A stretch of 64,000 nt of DNA from Numida meleagris (taxonomy: Eukaryota; Chordata; Aves; Galliformes; Numididae). The stretch is from the NCBI RefSeq assembly GCF_002078875.1, contig NC_034413.1, forward strand, positions 67,328,802 to 67,392,801. The letters are read 5' to 3'. The notes under the pieces are model-generated. The model saw nothing but the letters and a program-made list of their open reading frames with translations. It made no database searches and was not told the DNA's origin. Shown one piece after another: positions 24,230-37,439 of this stretch. Each line of letters opens with the position of its first letter. Positions within the stretch are counted from its first letter, which is position 1. Made by a program: the position numbers and the translations under genes.

Positions 24230-27155
24230 GAATGTATGTTGATGTAGCCAGACTGACCTGGTCCTGGAATTTTGTGGAAAAATGCATTAATAGCATAGTG
24301 GCCATGCAAAAGGCAGAAATAGAAGTGATTGGTGTCATCATTTCATAGGGAAAGGATGTGGTTACTGTGATCTCGTATTTCGTTATCATTTGCAAGACTC
24401 ACTTTTGGAAACACATCTTTTTATTTCACTGAAAGAGCACATCAGATGGTAGCAAATGCCATGATGCATTTTGTAAATCATTTACTGTTTGTATTTTTCC
24501 CTGTATTACTTTCTGTCCCTACACACTACAATTTTGTTGATGGTTTTGGGGTCAGGGAAAGCATAACAGCATTTCTGTAGATTCTAAAACTTCTGCACAG
24601 GTAGGGATTATGCTATAAAGCAAAATGTGACATAAGTGGCCCATATGCACTCAGTGAAACTCCCAGAGAGCACTGCATGTCACTTTTCTCCTACCTATTT
24701 TGATCGTTCCTGTTGTGCACCGGTAATGTCAGAATACACATGTACAGCCACCACTTTATGCCTTTGTAATCAAGGTCTTTTATCTAATAAAAACACTTCA
24801 GGAGAATATGTTACTTCTGAGAAAAATTAAATAGTTTTGATGCACCTCTAAGAAATATCAGCGTGTATCCCAGTTAGATGTATTTCATACATCTCTTCCA
24901 TAGCAAAAGAACCATGTGAGTAAGCCGTGTTGTGGATATATTGCCATTATTCCTGCAGGGCAAGGGATTGTAATCTTTTATAGTAAATTTAAAAAAAATG
25001 AACTGCACCGATAAATTTCATGTTTTACAATGAACACACTCAACATGTTAATCTTTTATATGGTCATTGTCCAGAAGAAATATACATGGCGGATAGTTAA
25101 GACATCCCTGTAAGGCACCAGGGCAATATGCCTTCTATTTTAAATTAGGATAGCCAAGCAGTTTTATTCTTTAAGGCTGCTGTAAAAGCTTATCTAAATG
25201 AAAGATATTAAAAGGTGAAGTTACATACAAGAGTGTTTCATTAAAGTCTTCCTGGAAGGTGATTCTGTTTTTTAACTCTTGGTGTATCTTTAAGGGTATA
25301 GAATAAAGCTAAGGAATTTGTACTGGCCAAGCAAGCCTTGCACATTTATTGCTTAATTGAAGGTAATTGGCCTGGCCATAGAAGCGTAGACCTTGCCATT
25401 CCAAGATCATGACATATAAAGGTTAAGTATCACTTCCAGTAAAACCTTCTCAGGGAATTTAAAAGTTGCAATACAAAGTTTGGTAAGACATCTAATTTTC
25501 TTGCTGACTGTGATTTTGCTATTTTTAATTTAAGGTTATTCTGGCATCTGATTTTATTTATAACAAGCATAACCTGATCAAAAATGATTATTAAAACACC
25601 TAATGTTACTTTAATAACAGCCTAAATTTTTTTGTGTTCTCTTTTTCTTCTCTAAATGGCTACTAACTTGTTAAAACTTATCTTGGTATAGCATAATTGT
25701 GGTGAAATTGAATAGGAGAATAAAGATATATGAAAAAAAAAGGGGAGGAAATTTAGTATTTCCACCTGCAAATAGGACAAATCTTCTCGGACAAAACGAG
25801 CTGTGAAATTGCCACTAATCAACATCCGTACCCTGAAAAGTTAGTAAATATTTTACATTGCTACCTAAGAACTATCTACCATAATTTGGAGGCAATACTT
25901 GTGTAACACAATTTATTTTGTGGTTTGCCATAATAAACTGAGTTAGTGACTGAGCTAATCCACAGCTAAGGCTCATTTGAACTTGGGTCCTGCAGAAAAA
26001 CTGCACTGAAAAAATTAGCATTGCAACTTCCAGCCATAAGCTTGCCATAGTGAGGACACATAGGATTTTCTAGTGCTGCGTGTGCCAGCCATAAGTGCTA
26101 TATTTTAACTTATATGGCATTTCTATTAGAAAACGAGACTTTTACGTATTTGTGGCTAAGCTGTAAGACTTGTTTGTGAGTTAAATCCAAAGACTCTCAT
26201 CTTATCTAACTAGTTTGCCTCTCCCATTTTCAGAGAGAACCAATTTGTTTTATTATATTGTGTGATGTTTGCGCTGCAGTTAATAGTTAGAAACACAACA
26301 TGAAGGATTGCAGAAGTCATAATTGCACTGCACATACGTCCTTGTAATTTGGAGATATATGCTACCTCAGATGCAGATGGATCAGGCTGCAATTTTGCAG
26401 CTAGTTTGAACAGGTCTAAGTCTATATTAGCGTAGAATATATCTTCCCTTCATCCCCAGTTCTGTCTGCGTCTAACCTCTACCCTTCTCCCACATTAAAA
26501 AAATGAGAGAGAAGGGGAAAAAAAATCATCCATGTGAATATCAGTGCTGGCATAGGAGATGGGCTGGATGCGTGCAGCCAAGATGAGAGAGAATCTTAAA
26601 CCAGTTACAAAACTGTGTGCTCAATTTAATTTCTCTTTAATAACAAAGCAAAAAATTTTATATCATGGGAAATGGGGAAGGATTTGCATTATTTTCCCAG
26701 TGGCATATACTGTTCATCTTCAGTTTTCACCATGCTATGAGCTGCCAGAGGTCATTTATGGCCACGTGAATAATTAGAAAATGTTCTTATGCAGGTGGAT
26801 ATGTTCTCTGCTAATCACATTTGTCCTTCTAAAGACAGAGGAAAAAGTAGATGTGATTTTTCACAACACACTGTTAATTAGTCTACCATTTGAACATCCC
26901 TTCTTACTGAGACTTGGTGCTAAAGCACTGATTTGGAAAGAAAGCCCTCAATTTTCTGAACACACATGGCTGTTCTTATCATGATCATTCTCCTTAATTA
27001 TCAATCACTCCTTAATTAGCACTAGCATTTTTATTCAAGACTCATATGTGGACCCTATGTTGCAATTACCTTGTGCATGGAACCACTGCAGGTTCCTGAT
27101 GGATGCTTTCATGAGTAGTACTTGCCATGGCACTGAGGATATTTAGCTATGCATC

Positions 27156-27170
27156 TTTTTTTTTTTTTTT
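27156..27170. repeat. Poly(T) run of 15
   Basis: Homopolymer tract. Confidence 0.9.
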
Positions 27171-28691
27171 AATTTTTATTGCCATAAAGATAACATTCTG
27201 GGGCAGGAAGGTTATAACTCCAGTAGTGAAATGCCTAAGACTTTTCCCCCATAGTGGGAAGACCTTTGAGAGGTTTTATCAGTGGCATTTATTATCCTTT
27301 TGCACTACAGGAACTGCAGCCTGCAGTGAAGCTAAGATCTTGGCTGGGAGGGCTGCCCCTTAGCTACAGACACTGCATCTCTGCACTGCCCCGAGAGACC
27401 TGAAAATAGTAACATTTTATGTGGGATACAGGGCAAAATTAGCTACTGCCTAATAAAAATTTGCGATGACCGGTGGTGATGTGCTTTTCCAATCTACCTC
27501 AGAAACATCAAAATGATGGTGTTGTCTTTTGTAAAGCCATGATCAAGCATTTCTGTGATAAGCCCTGGTTTCAGGCATTTGAAACAGAGTGCAGAAGGAG
27601 AACGGGAGACATTTTCATTTAAACTTAATGTAGTGCAGAAATACCTCACCATGTGTCCAACAACTTTTCAAATAGCTAGACTAGGATTTTTTTTTTCAAA
27701 ACGGGAAAGAGTTGAGAATTTCTTCGGGTGAATATTTTAATTTTAAAGGTGGGTTGATATTATCTAACAGACTGGGGGCAACTGGAAATGCTGGCCAGAG
27801 CTCCAGCACCTGTGTTAATGCAATTATTTATGATGATTATTATCATCAGGAAAGTATTGGGATCCTTTTATATCAGATGCTAAACATCCATAACAAAAAA
27901 AATGGACCCTACTACAAAAGGTTTACCTCTAATTTCACTGATTGAATTCATGGCCTCATTTTTTTTCCACTTTCTGGGAGAAGGAAGGCGAAGAGCTATC
28001 TGCCATGTAAAGCACGTGGAAACGCATATGGGGATGAGCCCTTAAATTAAAAGTTATTGGGAAGTTTTTCCTCCAAAGTGAAGTGAAACTTGCTTTCTGT
28101 CAGAAAAGTGCTGCTGGTGCCACTGTCAGGTAGCGTAATTTTTATGGGCTCTGTCATTCATCTCTCAAAGTCCCAGCCTGGTGCAAATTTATTCAGCTTA
28201 TGGTGGTAGAAAGCACATTATGCCTTCGCTTCATTAAAATAAAATTAGAAAATCACCTTTCTGAGGTAAAAAACAAGATAGGGAAGCAGGTCTGTATAGT
28301 CCCTCTTGTGTGTGTGTGTGCAGGGGACCCTCCAAGCCCTGTTCATCTCCCCTTGTGCAAAAGACAATTTAACTGCATGCAGAGCTGTGTCTTTGTCTTA
28401 AACTGAGTAGAACCATGGCACCTGAGACAATAATTCTGTTTGACAGTGTTTATTCCTTGGATTCCCTTTTACAGACAAGGTCAATCCCAGGTAATCCTGC
28501 CCTTTAGATGTGTAGGTTGAGAAGCCACAAGCACCTGAGCCAGCGGGGAGACACGAGTTGATGTCAGGAGCCCAAACATCTGCAGATTCCTATCTCTGCT
28601 CTGTGTTGGACACGTTTTTGGCACTGAGGGATCATGTGTGATAAACCAGGATTAACAAAGGGGAAAGAAGCTCTCTTGGAGGCCTCACGGC

Positions 28692-29040
28692 GGTCTACAG
28701 CTACTCATGGTGGCCTACAGCTCTTCACAGGGAGCGGATGGGCAGCGCTGAGCTCTGCTCTCTGGTAACATTGACAGGGCCCAAGGGAATGGCATGGAGC
28801 TGTGTCAGGGAGGGTCAGGTGGGGGTTAGGGGAAGGTTCTGCGTCAGAGGGTGGTGGGCATGGGGCAGCTGCCCAGGGCAGTGGGCATGGCCCTGAGCTG
28901 CAGGAGCTCAGGGGGTGTTTGGACAGCACCCTCAGCACCATGGTCTGATTTTTAGTGGTGCTGTGTGGGGTTAGGGATTGGACTCAATGATCATTATTGG
29001 ATCACTTTCAACTTGGGTTATTCAATGGCCCTATGATTGA
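28692..29040 (+). repeat. CR1 LINE 3' fragment, about 350 bases
   Basis: GC-richer than its flanks. Order: 'ctacagctcttcacaggg', 'gagctctgctctctggt', 'catggagctgtgtcaggg', 'ctgcccagggcagtgggc', 'ggtgctgtgtggggtta', 'gactcaatgatca' and a decayed 'ctatgattg' tail. Looks like a CR1-C/F-type subfamily, sense on +. Confidence 0.9.
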
Positions 29041-32000
29041 AGTGATTGAACAGGCTTGGAGCTACCCCTGATACACAGCAGCACAGACACAGTGCTCCCA
29101 TTTATACTTGAATTGTTTCTTAGAGTAATTTTGTTTGACACGTTGCATTCCTACAAATGCTTTTGCTTTCTGCAGAAAAAAATCTGCATTTCTATACAGA
29201 TAATATGAATTTAGAACTAATAAAAAGGAGCTTGAAGAAACAATATATATACATTTGTATTTCCTAAGAAGGAATATATTTATTAAAAAAATTATCTTCT
29301 GCATTTAATTTTTGCAAAACATTTTAAAAACCTATTTTATCCTTTTGTATCATAAAAACTCATTTCCTTCCTTTAATGACTCCTCACAAAAGTCTTCAGT
29401 GCTATAAACTCTAGTTTTATCACAGTAGATTTATGTAAAATATTGCTAGTATTTTCTTCAAATCAATAAGCAATTTTCATGCCAATAGATGGTAGAGTTG
29501 GTGTACTTTTTTGTAATTTAAAAGTAAATCGTATACTTTCTTAAAACCTGAGACAAATCATTTTTCCACACAGGTAAAATAGCAGAAATCTTGCAAGTAA
29601 ATCTCCCAGTTCCTGCTCATCCTCTGGCTGAAGTCAATGGGCAGCTCTATGGGGTGGCTCTTCTGCCACAAATGATAAGTCTGCATCAGGGAACTGAGTG
29701 ATACCTACTATCAAACTCTCATTCAGATTTCAGAGAGACCAAAGTGTAATCCAGTTCAAACCAATGTTTGTTTTCATCTGTAAGCATTTAGTTGATACAG
29801 TATTATTGAGATCTTCCTACATTATATGTGAGATTTTATTTGTGTTTTGGTTGCTGAAGACCTAAAATCCCCGGTAAGCTCAGAAAGAAACCGCATAGAT
29901 CTTGCCACTAAAAAACACCAAGGATGGTGGGTGTCTTAAATGTGTCTCATCGCTTGTGGCTCCTTTCACTCATCTGTGACCCATGAAGCATCCTGGGCTT
30001 TCGCTTTTCTACTTTACAAACATATGAATTTATTACTTGAAAAAAATGAAGTTGCTGGTTTAACTGCTTTCAAATATGTAGACATCTTACCATGATTAAC
30101 GTGCTCTTTGCTGGTCCAGTTATTTATGTATGCCTTAGTGGCACGTTATTAAACTGCACCTTCAGGAAATGGAGATGCATAACATGGTAACCACCTCCCC
30201 AGGTGGTGTAGTGGTTGATTTAGGCTACAATGCCACTGAGAACCGAAGTCTGGACGACCCTACTTTGGAACAGCTATTTATTCTTACTATTTTCCCCACA
30301 TGAGTTCTAGCACCTGTGCAGATATATGGCTGAAAATTAATCCAGCTATTCAATATGTATGGCTCCAGCTCATGGTTTGGTTATAGAAGTGCTAGTGTTA
30401 GCAAAAAAAGTAGGGAACATTAACGCACTCTTTATATAGCGATCAGACCTCTCAGCAGCAGCCAAGCCTTGCACCAACTTAAAATGAGTGGGGAACGGCA
30501 ACCTTTTAGCCCCTTTCTTCAACCTGAGAGATGCATCTTACCTATAAAGCACTATGGAACGGCGAGTGAAGTGCAGGGCACCGTGGTGTGTGTGACTTGT
30601 GCTGCAAGGAGGCATAAATAATTAACGAACGGAGCAGAGTTTGGCATGGTTGGTTGAGTGACACTGACCTTGAGCATCCAGATATCTGCTTTCACCAAGG
30701 CAATTAGTGACTGATTCAAAGGGCAGATGAGGCAGCCAGGAATCAATAAGATGTGAGATATGCCATGGTCACTGTCCTCCTTCCTCAGACCTGGTTATGG
30801 TTTTGAATGTTCATGTAGGTTTGCATGATATTGCCCCAGACATCTCTTCTGATTATGGTCTCTGGTAATGTCTGCTCAATTATCTAACATAATAATTATG
30901 TCAGATACTATTATTAGTTGAAGATTTGAGTAAATGTAAACAGCACATCACATTGTTATGGTCTTACATCAGTACAAACTAAAACATTTAAAAGTACTGT
31001 GAGAAGTGTGAAAATAACTTTTCCCCCAGAACATAAGAAAAAACAGATCAAGTTTTTTTTTTCCAGAACTGACTTTAATTGCAGCAAACAGCACACAACA
31101 TAACTAGCCATCCATCATCATGCCTTACATTTGGCAGAAAGTCAGAATTCAAAGCAGAAGAAAAACATGACATGATTAAATAAAAGGGTGAAGGTACACA
31201 TGCTATCCTTCTCATATCATAATTTGGTGCAGAAGGGGTAAAATCTTTTGCTTTGTGCTGATTACGTTGCCAACAGAGTTGTGGGACTCTAAACTCCTGT
31301 CTCCATGAAGGTAAGTTCTAGACCACCCAAGACGATCCCCATAGGTTTTTCTATATCTGTGACTCCCTCTTTTCTGACATCCATTTCACCTTCTATTATC
31401 AATGAGGATCACCCCAGCATCCCCTATAGAAAATACAGAAAAGCCATTTCCATCCTGCCACCTCCCTTTCTGTGCCTGTTCCTGATGCCTCCTCCTGGTT
31501 CTGGGGTATTTTCTGTTCTTTGACTCAGATGCTACAAGTTTAACCTAAAACTTGCATTATACCCTAGCATTCTGCCACAAATCATGACAGCGTGTAGGAT
31601 ATTCACACGTTTTCCTTTCTTACCATTCATACTAAAACATTATTTTCAGTGTAGCCACACACCCAACTAGTTAACAATCCCCACCAGGCTTGGTATAATA
31701 AAACCCAGCAGCTGCAGCACCTTCAGTGTCATTTTCTGTGTTACTTTGGCTGTGTTACACGTTCTTTCAAACATTTTGTATTTTAACTTTAAAGCCATGT
31801 TCAAATGAAATGATCCAGAAGCTAGCAATTTGCCAAAAGCCTCTGGCTTTCTTTTTTTTTTTTTTTTCTCTTTTTGTGCACAAAAGAATATACAAAGCAC
31901 CTTGGCAAATAATTAAACATTCTAATTTGAGGTAATCTTTGATTAATGAAGAAGTTGCTTTCGAATGCTCTTCTCTAGCTCTAATAATTGATCTCTAATT

Positions 32001-33910
32001 GTCCCCTCTAAAGGTTATATATCGCCTTTCCTCATGATTGTGTCCTACTAATGCCGTATAACTCAGATTCAGCTATTAGCCACGTTCATTAATTCCTCTT
32101 GAAAATGCTGTGAACTTTCCAAATTGAAATAGTGCTTTATAAAACCAAGTTTAGTTTTGTATGAGTTGTGGGTCTCTTGAGAAAGCTGCACCAAAAGATG
32201 TCACAACCACGGTGCATAATTTATTCAATTCTAAATTATTTTAGAATTATATAAAAACCATCGGAGGATGTTGGACAGAGGAAGTGTAGGAGGATAACTT
32301 AATTAAAAATAATAACACAGGTGCTTTTTGTTCTCTTCCTGTAAGTAAACAAGTGATAGATTTACAATGAAGTATGTTATGTCTAAGTGGTAAAGGCATT
32401 TATGCAGAAATTGGAAAACTGTAGAATTTAGGATCTGGTGAAATAGCTGTGATAATAGAAAAAAACTCTGTGTTGTTTCAGACAGATTTTACTTGGATCT
32501 TTAGCAAGCAAAGAGAGCTAAGTGCATTTACTTAATTGTTTTACTAATTGAGAGGTGAGTTTCCTTCTAAGAATAAGTTGTTACCTCATTTCTGGAACAA
32601 GGTGTCTTTTGAAAAAACTCTTTCCACTTTAGCAAGAAAAAACCTTTTTAACCTGTTTTTGACAGGTTGCATGTTACATGGCTTAAGAAAATGGGTTAAC
32701 TTCCTTTTTTTTCTTCTAGATATTAAGTTATGAACCCAAATGCCTGGTGTCTGACCACATCATTACAGCGGTAGGCTTGCAATTACCCAGCCTGTTTTCT
32801 GCGTAGCTTGATATTAAAAAATGGATGAGGTTCTTGCATAAGCACAGAGTTTTACAAATATGTCTAATTAATACAATTTGGAAATGCTTTTACTTCCTTT
32901 GCTCCTGAATTTTTCAGTCCAGTTTCATCACAGCAAAATACTTATTCATGTGCTGCTTTCCCCAATTTTGGTTTAATTGTTTCCAGTCTGTACAGCCCGG
33001 CTGTCTGGAGATGTTTATTACCGAGTAAATGTATTCTGAAAGGAGAAAGTCTGGCTAAATTGCTGGAAAGAAAAATTCTACAATCTGACCTTATCAAGAC
33101 ACGATCCAGAAGGTTCTTATTTTTCATTTTGACTGGGGACTGTTAGCAAGGAAAAAACAATCCAAAGAAGTTAACTAAAGTCTATCACAACAGTCATTGG
33201 AGGTGGGGAAGGAGAAAAAAAAAAACAACACAATGCTGTCAAGTTTATAATCCATTCTGCAGAATTGCAGAAAAAGTGTTACACATCCTGTAATGATCCA
33301 AAGTTATTTTCTTCTGGCTTTGGAAAGAATAAATTCTATTCCACACAAATGCACTTGGTATTTAGGGAACCTTTTAATATACTTAAAGTATATGATAACA
33401 CAGAATGAGAGCAAGGCATCAAAGTATTCAATAATATATTTTGAGTGATCTTTAGCAATTCTCCTGAGCATTTATGACTTGCTAGAGGGAAATGCACTTT
33501 TCAAAGATCATGAGCGGTCCCTATGGAGACCTGTAACCTTCCTCAGAGCAATTCACCACAGACTGATAGGTCTGATCACTGCACAGGGGAGGCAGAGGGT
33601 TTAAAATGCTCTGGATATGCCATGAGAATACTAATATGAGCCCTATGACTGCTGAGTCACTGCCTGCACCCTGAGGTTCAAGCAAGGGGTGAGCTGGGGA
33701 TTGTAAATATCGGTAGGAAGTCAGCTATTGGCACAGCTTTGTCCAGACCTTGGCCAGTCTGTGGTCTGATTTGCTATATAAGCATTTTATTAGGGAATCA
33801 AAGGAGGATTAAATCTGCAGCAGTCAGGGAGGGTTGAGAGGCTCAAAAGTGGGGACAGGGAGGGAAAGAGGGAGCGCGTGGATGTGGAAAGGACACTCAG
33901 AGACATGAGA
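29041..33910. other. Intergenic, no gene recognised
   Basis: AT-rich with a T16 run at 31852-31867. A tRNA-Glu-like 5' sequence lies at about 30197-30225 without the rest of a tRNA. No supported exon. Confidence 0.6.
31852..31867. repeat. Poly(T) run of 16
   Basis: Homopolymer tract followed by ctcttttt. Confidence 0.9.
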
Positions 33911-34233
33911 AAGGAGGTTGTAGGGAGGTGAGGGTCAGCCTCTGCTCCCAGGTACCACTGATGGGACAAGAGGTAACAGACTTAAGTTGCACCAGGGGAG
34001 GTTCAGGTTGGGTATTAGGGAAAATTTTGTCTCAGAAAGAGTGGTGATGCATTGGAATAGGCTGCCCAGGGAGGTGGTGGAGTCACCATCCCTGGAGGTG
34101 TTCCAGAGCTGTGGAGATGTGGCACTGAGGGATGTGGTCAGTGGGCATGGTGGGGGTGGGCTGGGGTTGGGCTTGGGGCTCTTCATGGTCTTTGCCAACC
34201 GCAATGATTCTATGATTCTATTCTATGATTCTA
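33911..34233 (+). repeat. CR1 LINE 3' end, best-preserved copy here
   Basis: Runs from 'aaggaggttgtagggaggtg' through 'gttgcaccaggggaggttca', 'cagaaagagtggtgatgca', 'aggctgcccagggaggtgg' and 'ccatccctggaggtgttcc' to 'atgattctatgattcta' and a further tail copy. It includes the 3' end of the reverse-transcriptase-region transcript and 3' UTR only; no intact reading frame. Sense on +. Confidence 0.95.
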
Positions 34234-36463
34234 TAAGAATGTACTTTTACCTTTCTAGCAGAAGTTTAGTTCTTACCTGTGATATCCGTCATACCTGCTG
34301 GGCTTATTATTATGTTTGATCAAATTCTTCAGAATGAGTTTCTCACTGCAGAATATGCAGGCATACATCCCCTTCCCAAGCCGCTACCTGCTGTTGTGGC
34401 ATCCTCTGGTGTCACAGCCAACCTTGCTGCCTGCCATGACCCTTTACCTGCTACTGCATTCCCTGCTGCACCGAGGCCATTCTGAAAAGCAGCCTGTTGA
34501 TAGAATCAGGCACAGCCAGCTTTTCAGCTCCAGCTGTTGGAGTGCCCAAATCTGCTGGGTGCTTCTGGTTGGTCAGCACCACACTGTGTGGCACTCTATT
34601 TTTTAAATGAGACAACACACACACGGGGCAGCTCAGCTTGTTATTTTCCGACCTGTTTTCTCTTCCTCTTCCCCTCCCCAAATCTTATTCCAGATGGTAA
34701 CTCCTGCAAGAGCTTAAAAATAAAATCGAAAGTGTGAAGTACATTCACTTTTATGGAGCTGCAAACAGGGGGCAGAGGAGGAGGGAACAGCAGCGGTGTC
34801 GTTTGTCTAGCTCAGTTAAATTAATGTCCTCAGTGATTAGCCAACCTGCAGCGGTACGAAGAACACCATAAAGACATGGTACACAAACATTTAAAAAAAT
34901 GAAAGCTCTGCTATTATGGAGTGCCTCACGATCGAGTCTTGTTGTTATTACCCCATAGTATCTGGCCCATAGCTGAACTCTGGTTTCCCTGTTCTCAGAA
35001 GCTCTTTGACCACAGGCAGGAAATGTGCTGTGAGTAGATGAAGAAGTTGGCAGTTGTCCTGCTGTGTCCAGACATACAGCTGGTCATTTGGTGGGTGAGG
35101 AGCTGCAGAACAACTCATGCCTAGAGGCTCTGTCTGATACAGACACCTCTTCGTGCCTTGGAGAGGACCCTGGAGAAAGGGTGGCTGGGAGCACTGTAAA
35201 TCCCCCCTCCCCAAAGCACTGATGTTTATTTTTAAGAGGGTTATGCAAAACACACCAAGCAGCTGCCATAAAAAAAGTGGGTGCCAGGTGCCCTGTTTTC
35301 TTTTCAATCTCTCAAATGCCCCTTTTTGCCATAGTGATGCCCCCAGGGAGGACCAGTTGGAACCCCCTCCTGCCCCTGCCTTTGGTAGAAATGACTTTGA
35401 AAATCCATGCTGCCCAAAGCAAACATTAGCAACAAATATTTGAGCAGAGGAGAGGGGAAACAGAGTGCTTATCTCTTGCAAAACTTTAAGATAGACAGTG
35501 ATAAATGCTTCCTTATAGCAAAAGGGTTTTAAAACATCTGTGTATGTGTATTCCGCCTGGAAATGTGATGAAGGCATCAGCAGTACAGAAGTCTTTTATT
35601 AGCAGCAGCTGACTTGGAGAGATACATGGAAGATTCATCTATTCAAAATATATTTTCTTGCCGTTGCAGCTACCACGGAATTATCTAAGCCAGGGGGAGC
35701 TAACGTTTTTGTTTTTCTTTTGTGGAAATCACTTGACCCCAATTCCCTTATTGTCCCCCTCCAACTATTACCATTATTAGTGTCGTGGTGGTATATTGTT
35801 CTCTAAATGTTACTGTAGAAAAGTAAGTAGTTTCTTATTTATATTCATTTATTTTTCACTGAGACTCCACCTTAAGAATAGATTTGAAAGGATAAATTCT
35901 TAGAAAGAATAAAGACTCAGAAAGAAATGAAAAAGATAATTGATATTCAGCACGAAGGAAAACAATATTGGGAGCAAGTAAGGAAAAAATCTGTATGTAT
36001 TTTTGGAGACTTGCCTAACAGCCCAAGTGAAAAAAAATAGGTGAAATGAAGATTTCAGAAGCTCACTTTGCCCACCCAAAACGCAGTCAATAATTAAGAA
36101 TTCCACCACTAACTCTCCTGTAACCAAAAGTAAAAATCACAGTTTTAGAGTCAAACAGGTGAACTAACACAGAGAGGGAGAGCTTTTTTCAGTCCTAGCA
36201 AGACCCCACATCAGCATCACTTAAGCAGGCTAAGTGCATGTACTCACTTACAGAAGCAAAACACAGCTGATACAGCCTGGTAGGGAGGACAAGCTAAGTG
36301 ACAGCAGCTGTAGGGTGTCCTAATCAAGCAGGGTATAAATGTGACCTGAGCTGCAGCAGGAGTTTTTGGGGAGAACAGATGTATAGGTGGAGGGATGGTA
36401 ACAACGATAAGAAAGCTAGTACATCAAGCTGAGACATACAAGACTAAAGGTGTGTGTATAGAG

Positions 36464-36494
36464 ATATATATATATATATATTTTTTTTTTTTTT
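36464..36494. repeat. (TA)n followed by poly(T)
   Basis: About 17 bases of TA dinucleotides followed by a T run of 14. Confidence 0.9.
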
Positions 36495-37424
36495 CTCTTT
36501 TTCTTGTTATTGCTATTAGGTCTGAGGTGAATTGCATCGTGTGATCATAAAGGTAAATTGGGCAGATAGCATGTTTTAAAAAATAGCTGTGGGCCTTGTC
36601 TTACGATGACAGTTCTAATTTTCCTAAATAGTTGTGTGTTAAGCAATGCAGTGTGGGCTGTTGTCCTTGCCTTACTGCTTCTTTTCTGACTGTAGAAATT
36701 GAGGTGTATTTCTGCTCAAGGGCCTTCCAGGTTGTCTGGTCCTGGTCGAGAAAAGCCTTTTTCTGTTAAAGAGAATCCTTTTCTAGTTTATTTTATTCTC
36801 TTGATAGTCAGAGTGCTGTGGGCTCGCTGACCTGATGGGCCAGGTGTCCTAGCAGTCCATCCATCACAGGATGGGCAAGCTTCAGAACACCCTTATTTAT
36901 TCACTGTTGCATGCCTTAAGAATAAAGCATAAGTTTTCTCAGGGTTACAAATGAATTTTACGTAAATGTTTCTGTGGAAAAGATTATCTAGTTTCTTCAA
37001 TCCAGGAACAAGGCTTTTATTACGAGGTCTTGGGCATGCTCTAGAGATACGGTGGGCAAATAGAAGGTGGATGCAGCAAAAGATTAGCGTGAAAGATGGG
37101 ATGAAGCAGTATCAGCATGTTCATGGACTTGTCTGGCATTGTGCATCTTAGTGTGGCTGAGCACCTCAGAACGAGCCTTCTTGTTGATTCTCTCATAGTT
37201 CCTTTGAGAGACTGGGGTTGAGGCTGTCCCCATCCTGTCATGGCATTCCTGCCTTCTCTCCTAGCACACTGGAATTCTAGCAGTCTCACTCTGTAGATAA
37301 GATTGTTCTCCCTATCCATTTAAGCTCACCTGTTATAGAACAATGACACAGATCTGCACACTGCTCTTACTGCAGCTTGCGGTGGTTTCATATCTTATCC
37401 TCTGGTTACTTGACAGCATCGTGC

Positions 37425-37439
37425 GGGGGGGAGGGGGGG
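37425..37439 (+). repeat. G7-A-G7 run, possible G-quadruplex
   Basis: Seven G, one A, seven G. It can be read as four GGG blocks with single-base loops, the form expected of a very stable quadruplex. No gene start was identified next to it. Confidence 0.6.

Larger units (their letters stand above)
22267..28691. other. Intergenic, no gene recognised
   Basis: About 6.4 kb of AT-rich unique-looking sequence with a T15 run at 27156-27170, a short (TG)n at 28307-28320 and an 18-bp palindrome at 24212-24229. No exon or repeat family recognised. Confidence 0.6.

Noticed and set aside
26031..26095. Repeated 11-base word ccagccataag about 55 bases apart
   Set aside because: A single short repeat with no wider similarity; chance or minor duplication.
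28705..28941. 78-codon Pro/Ser-rich frame on minus
   Set aside because: Antisense translation of a GC-rich CR1 fragment.
33935..34319. Open frames of 89-110 codons on both strands
   Set aside because: They translate CR1 3' sequence and flank; not genes.
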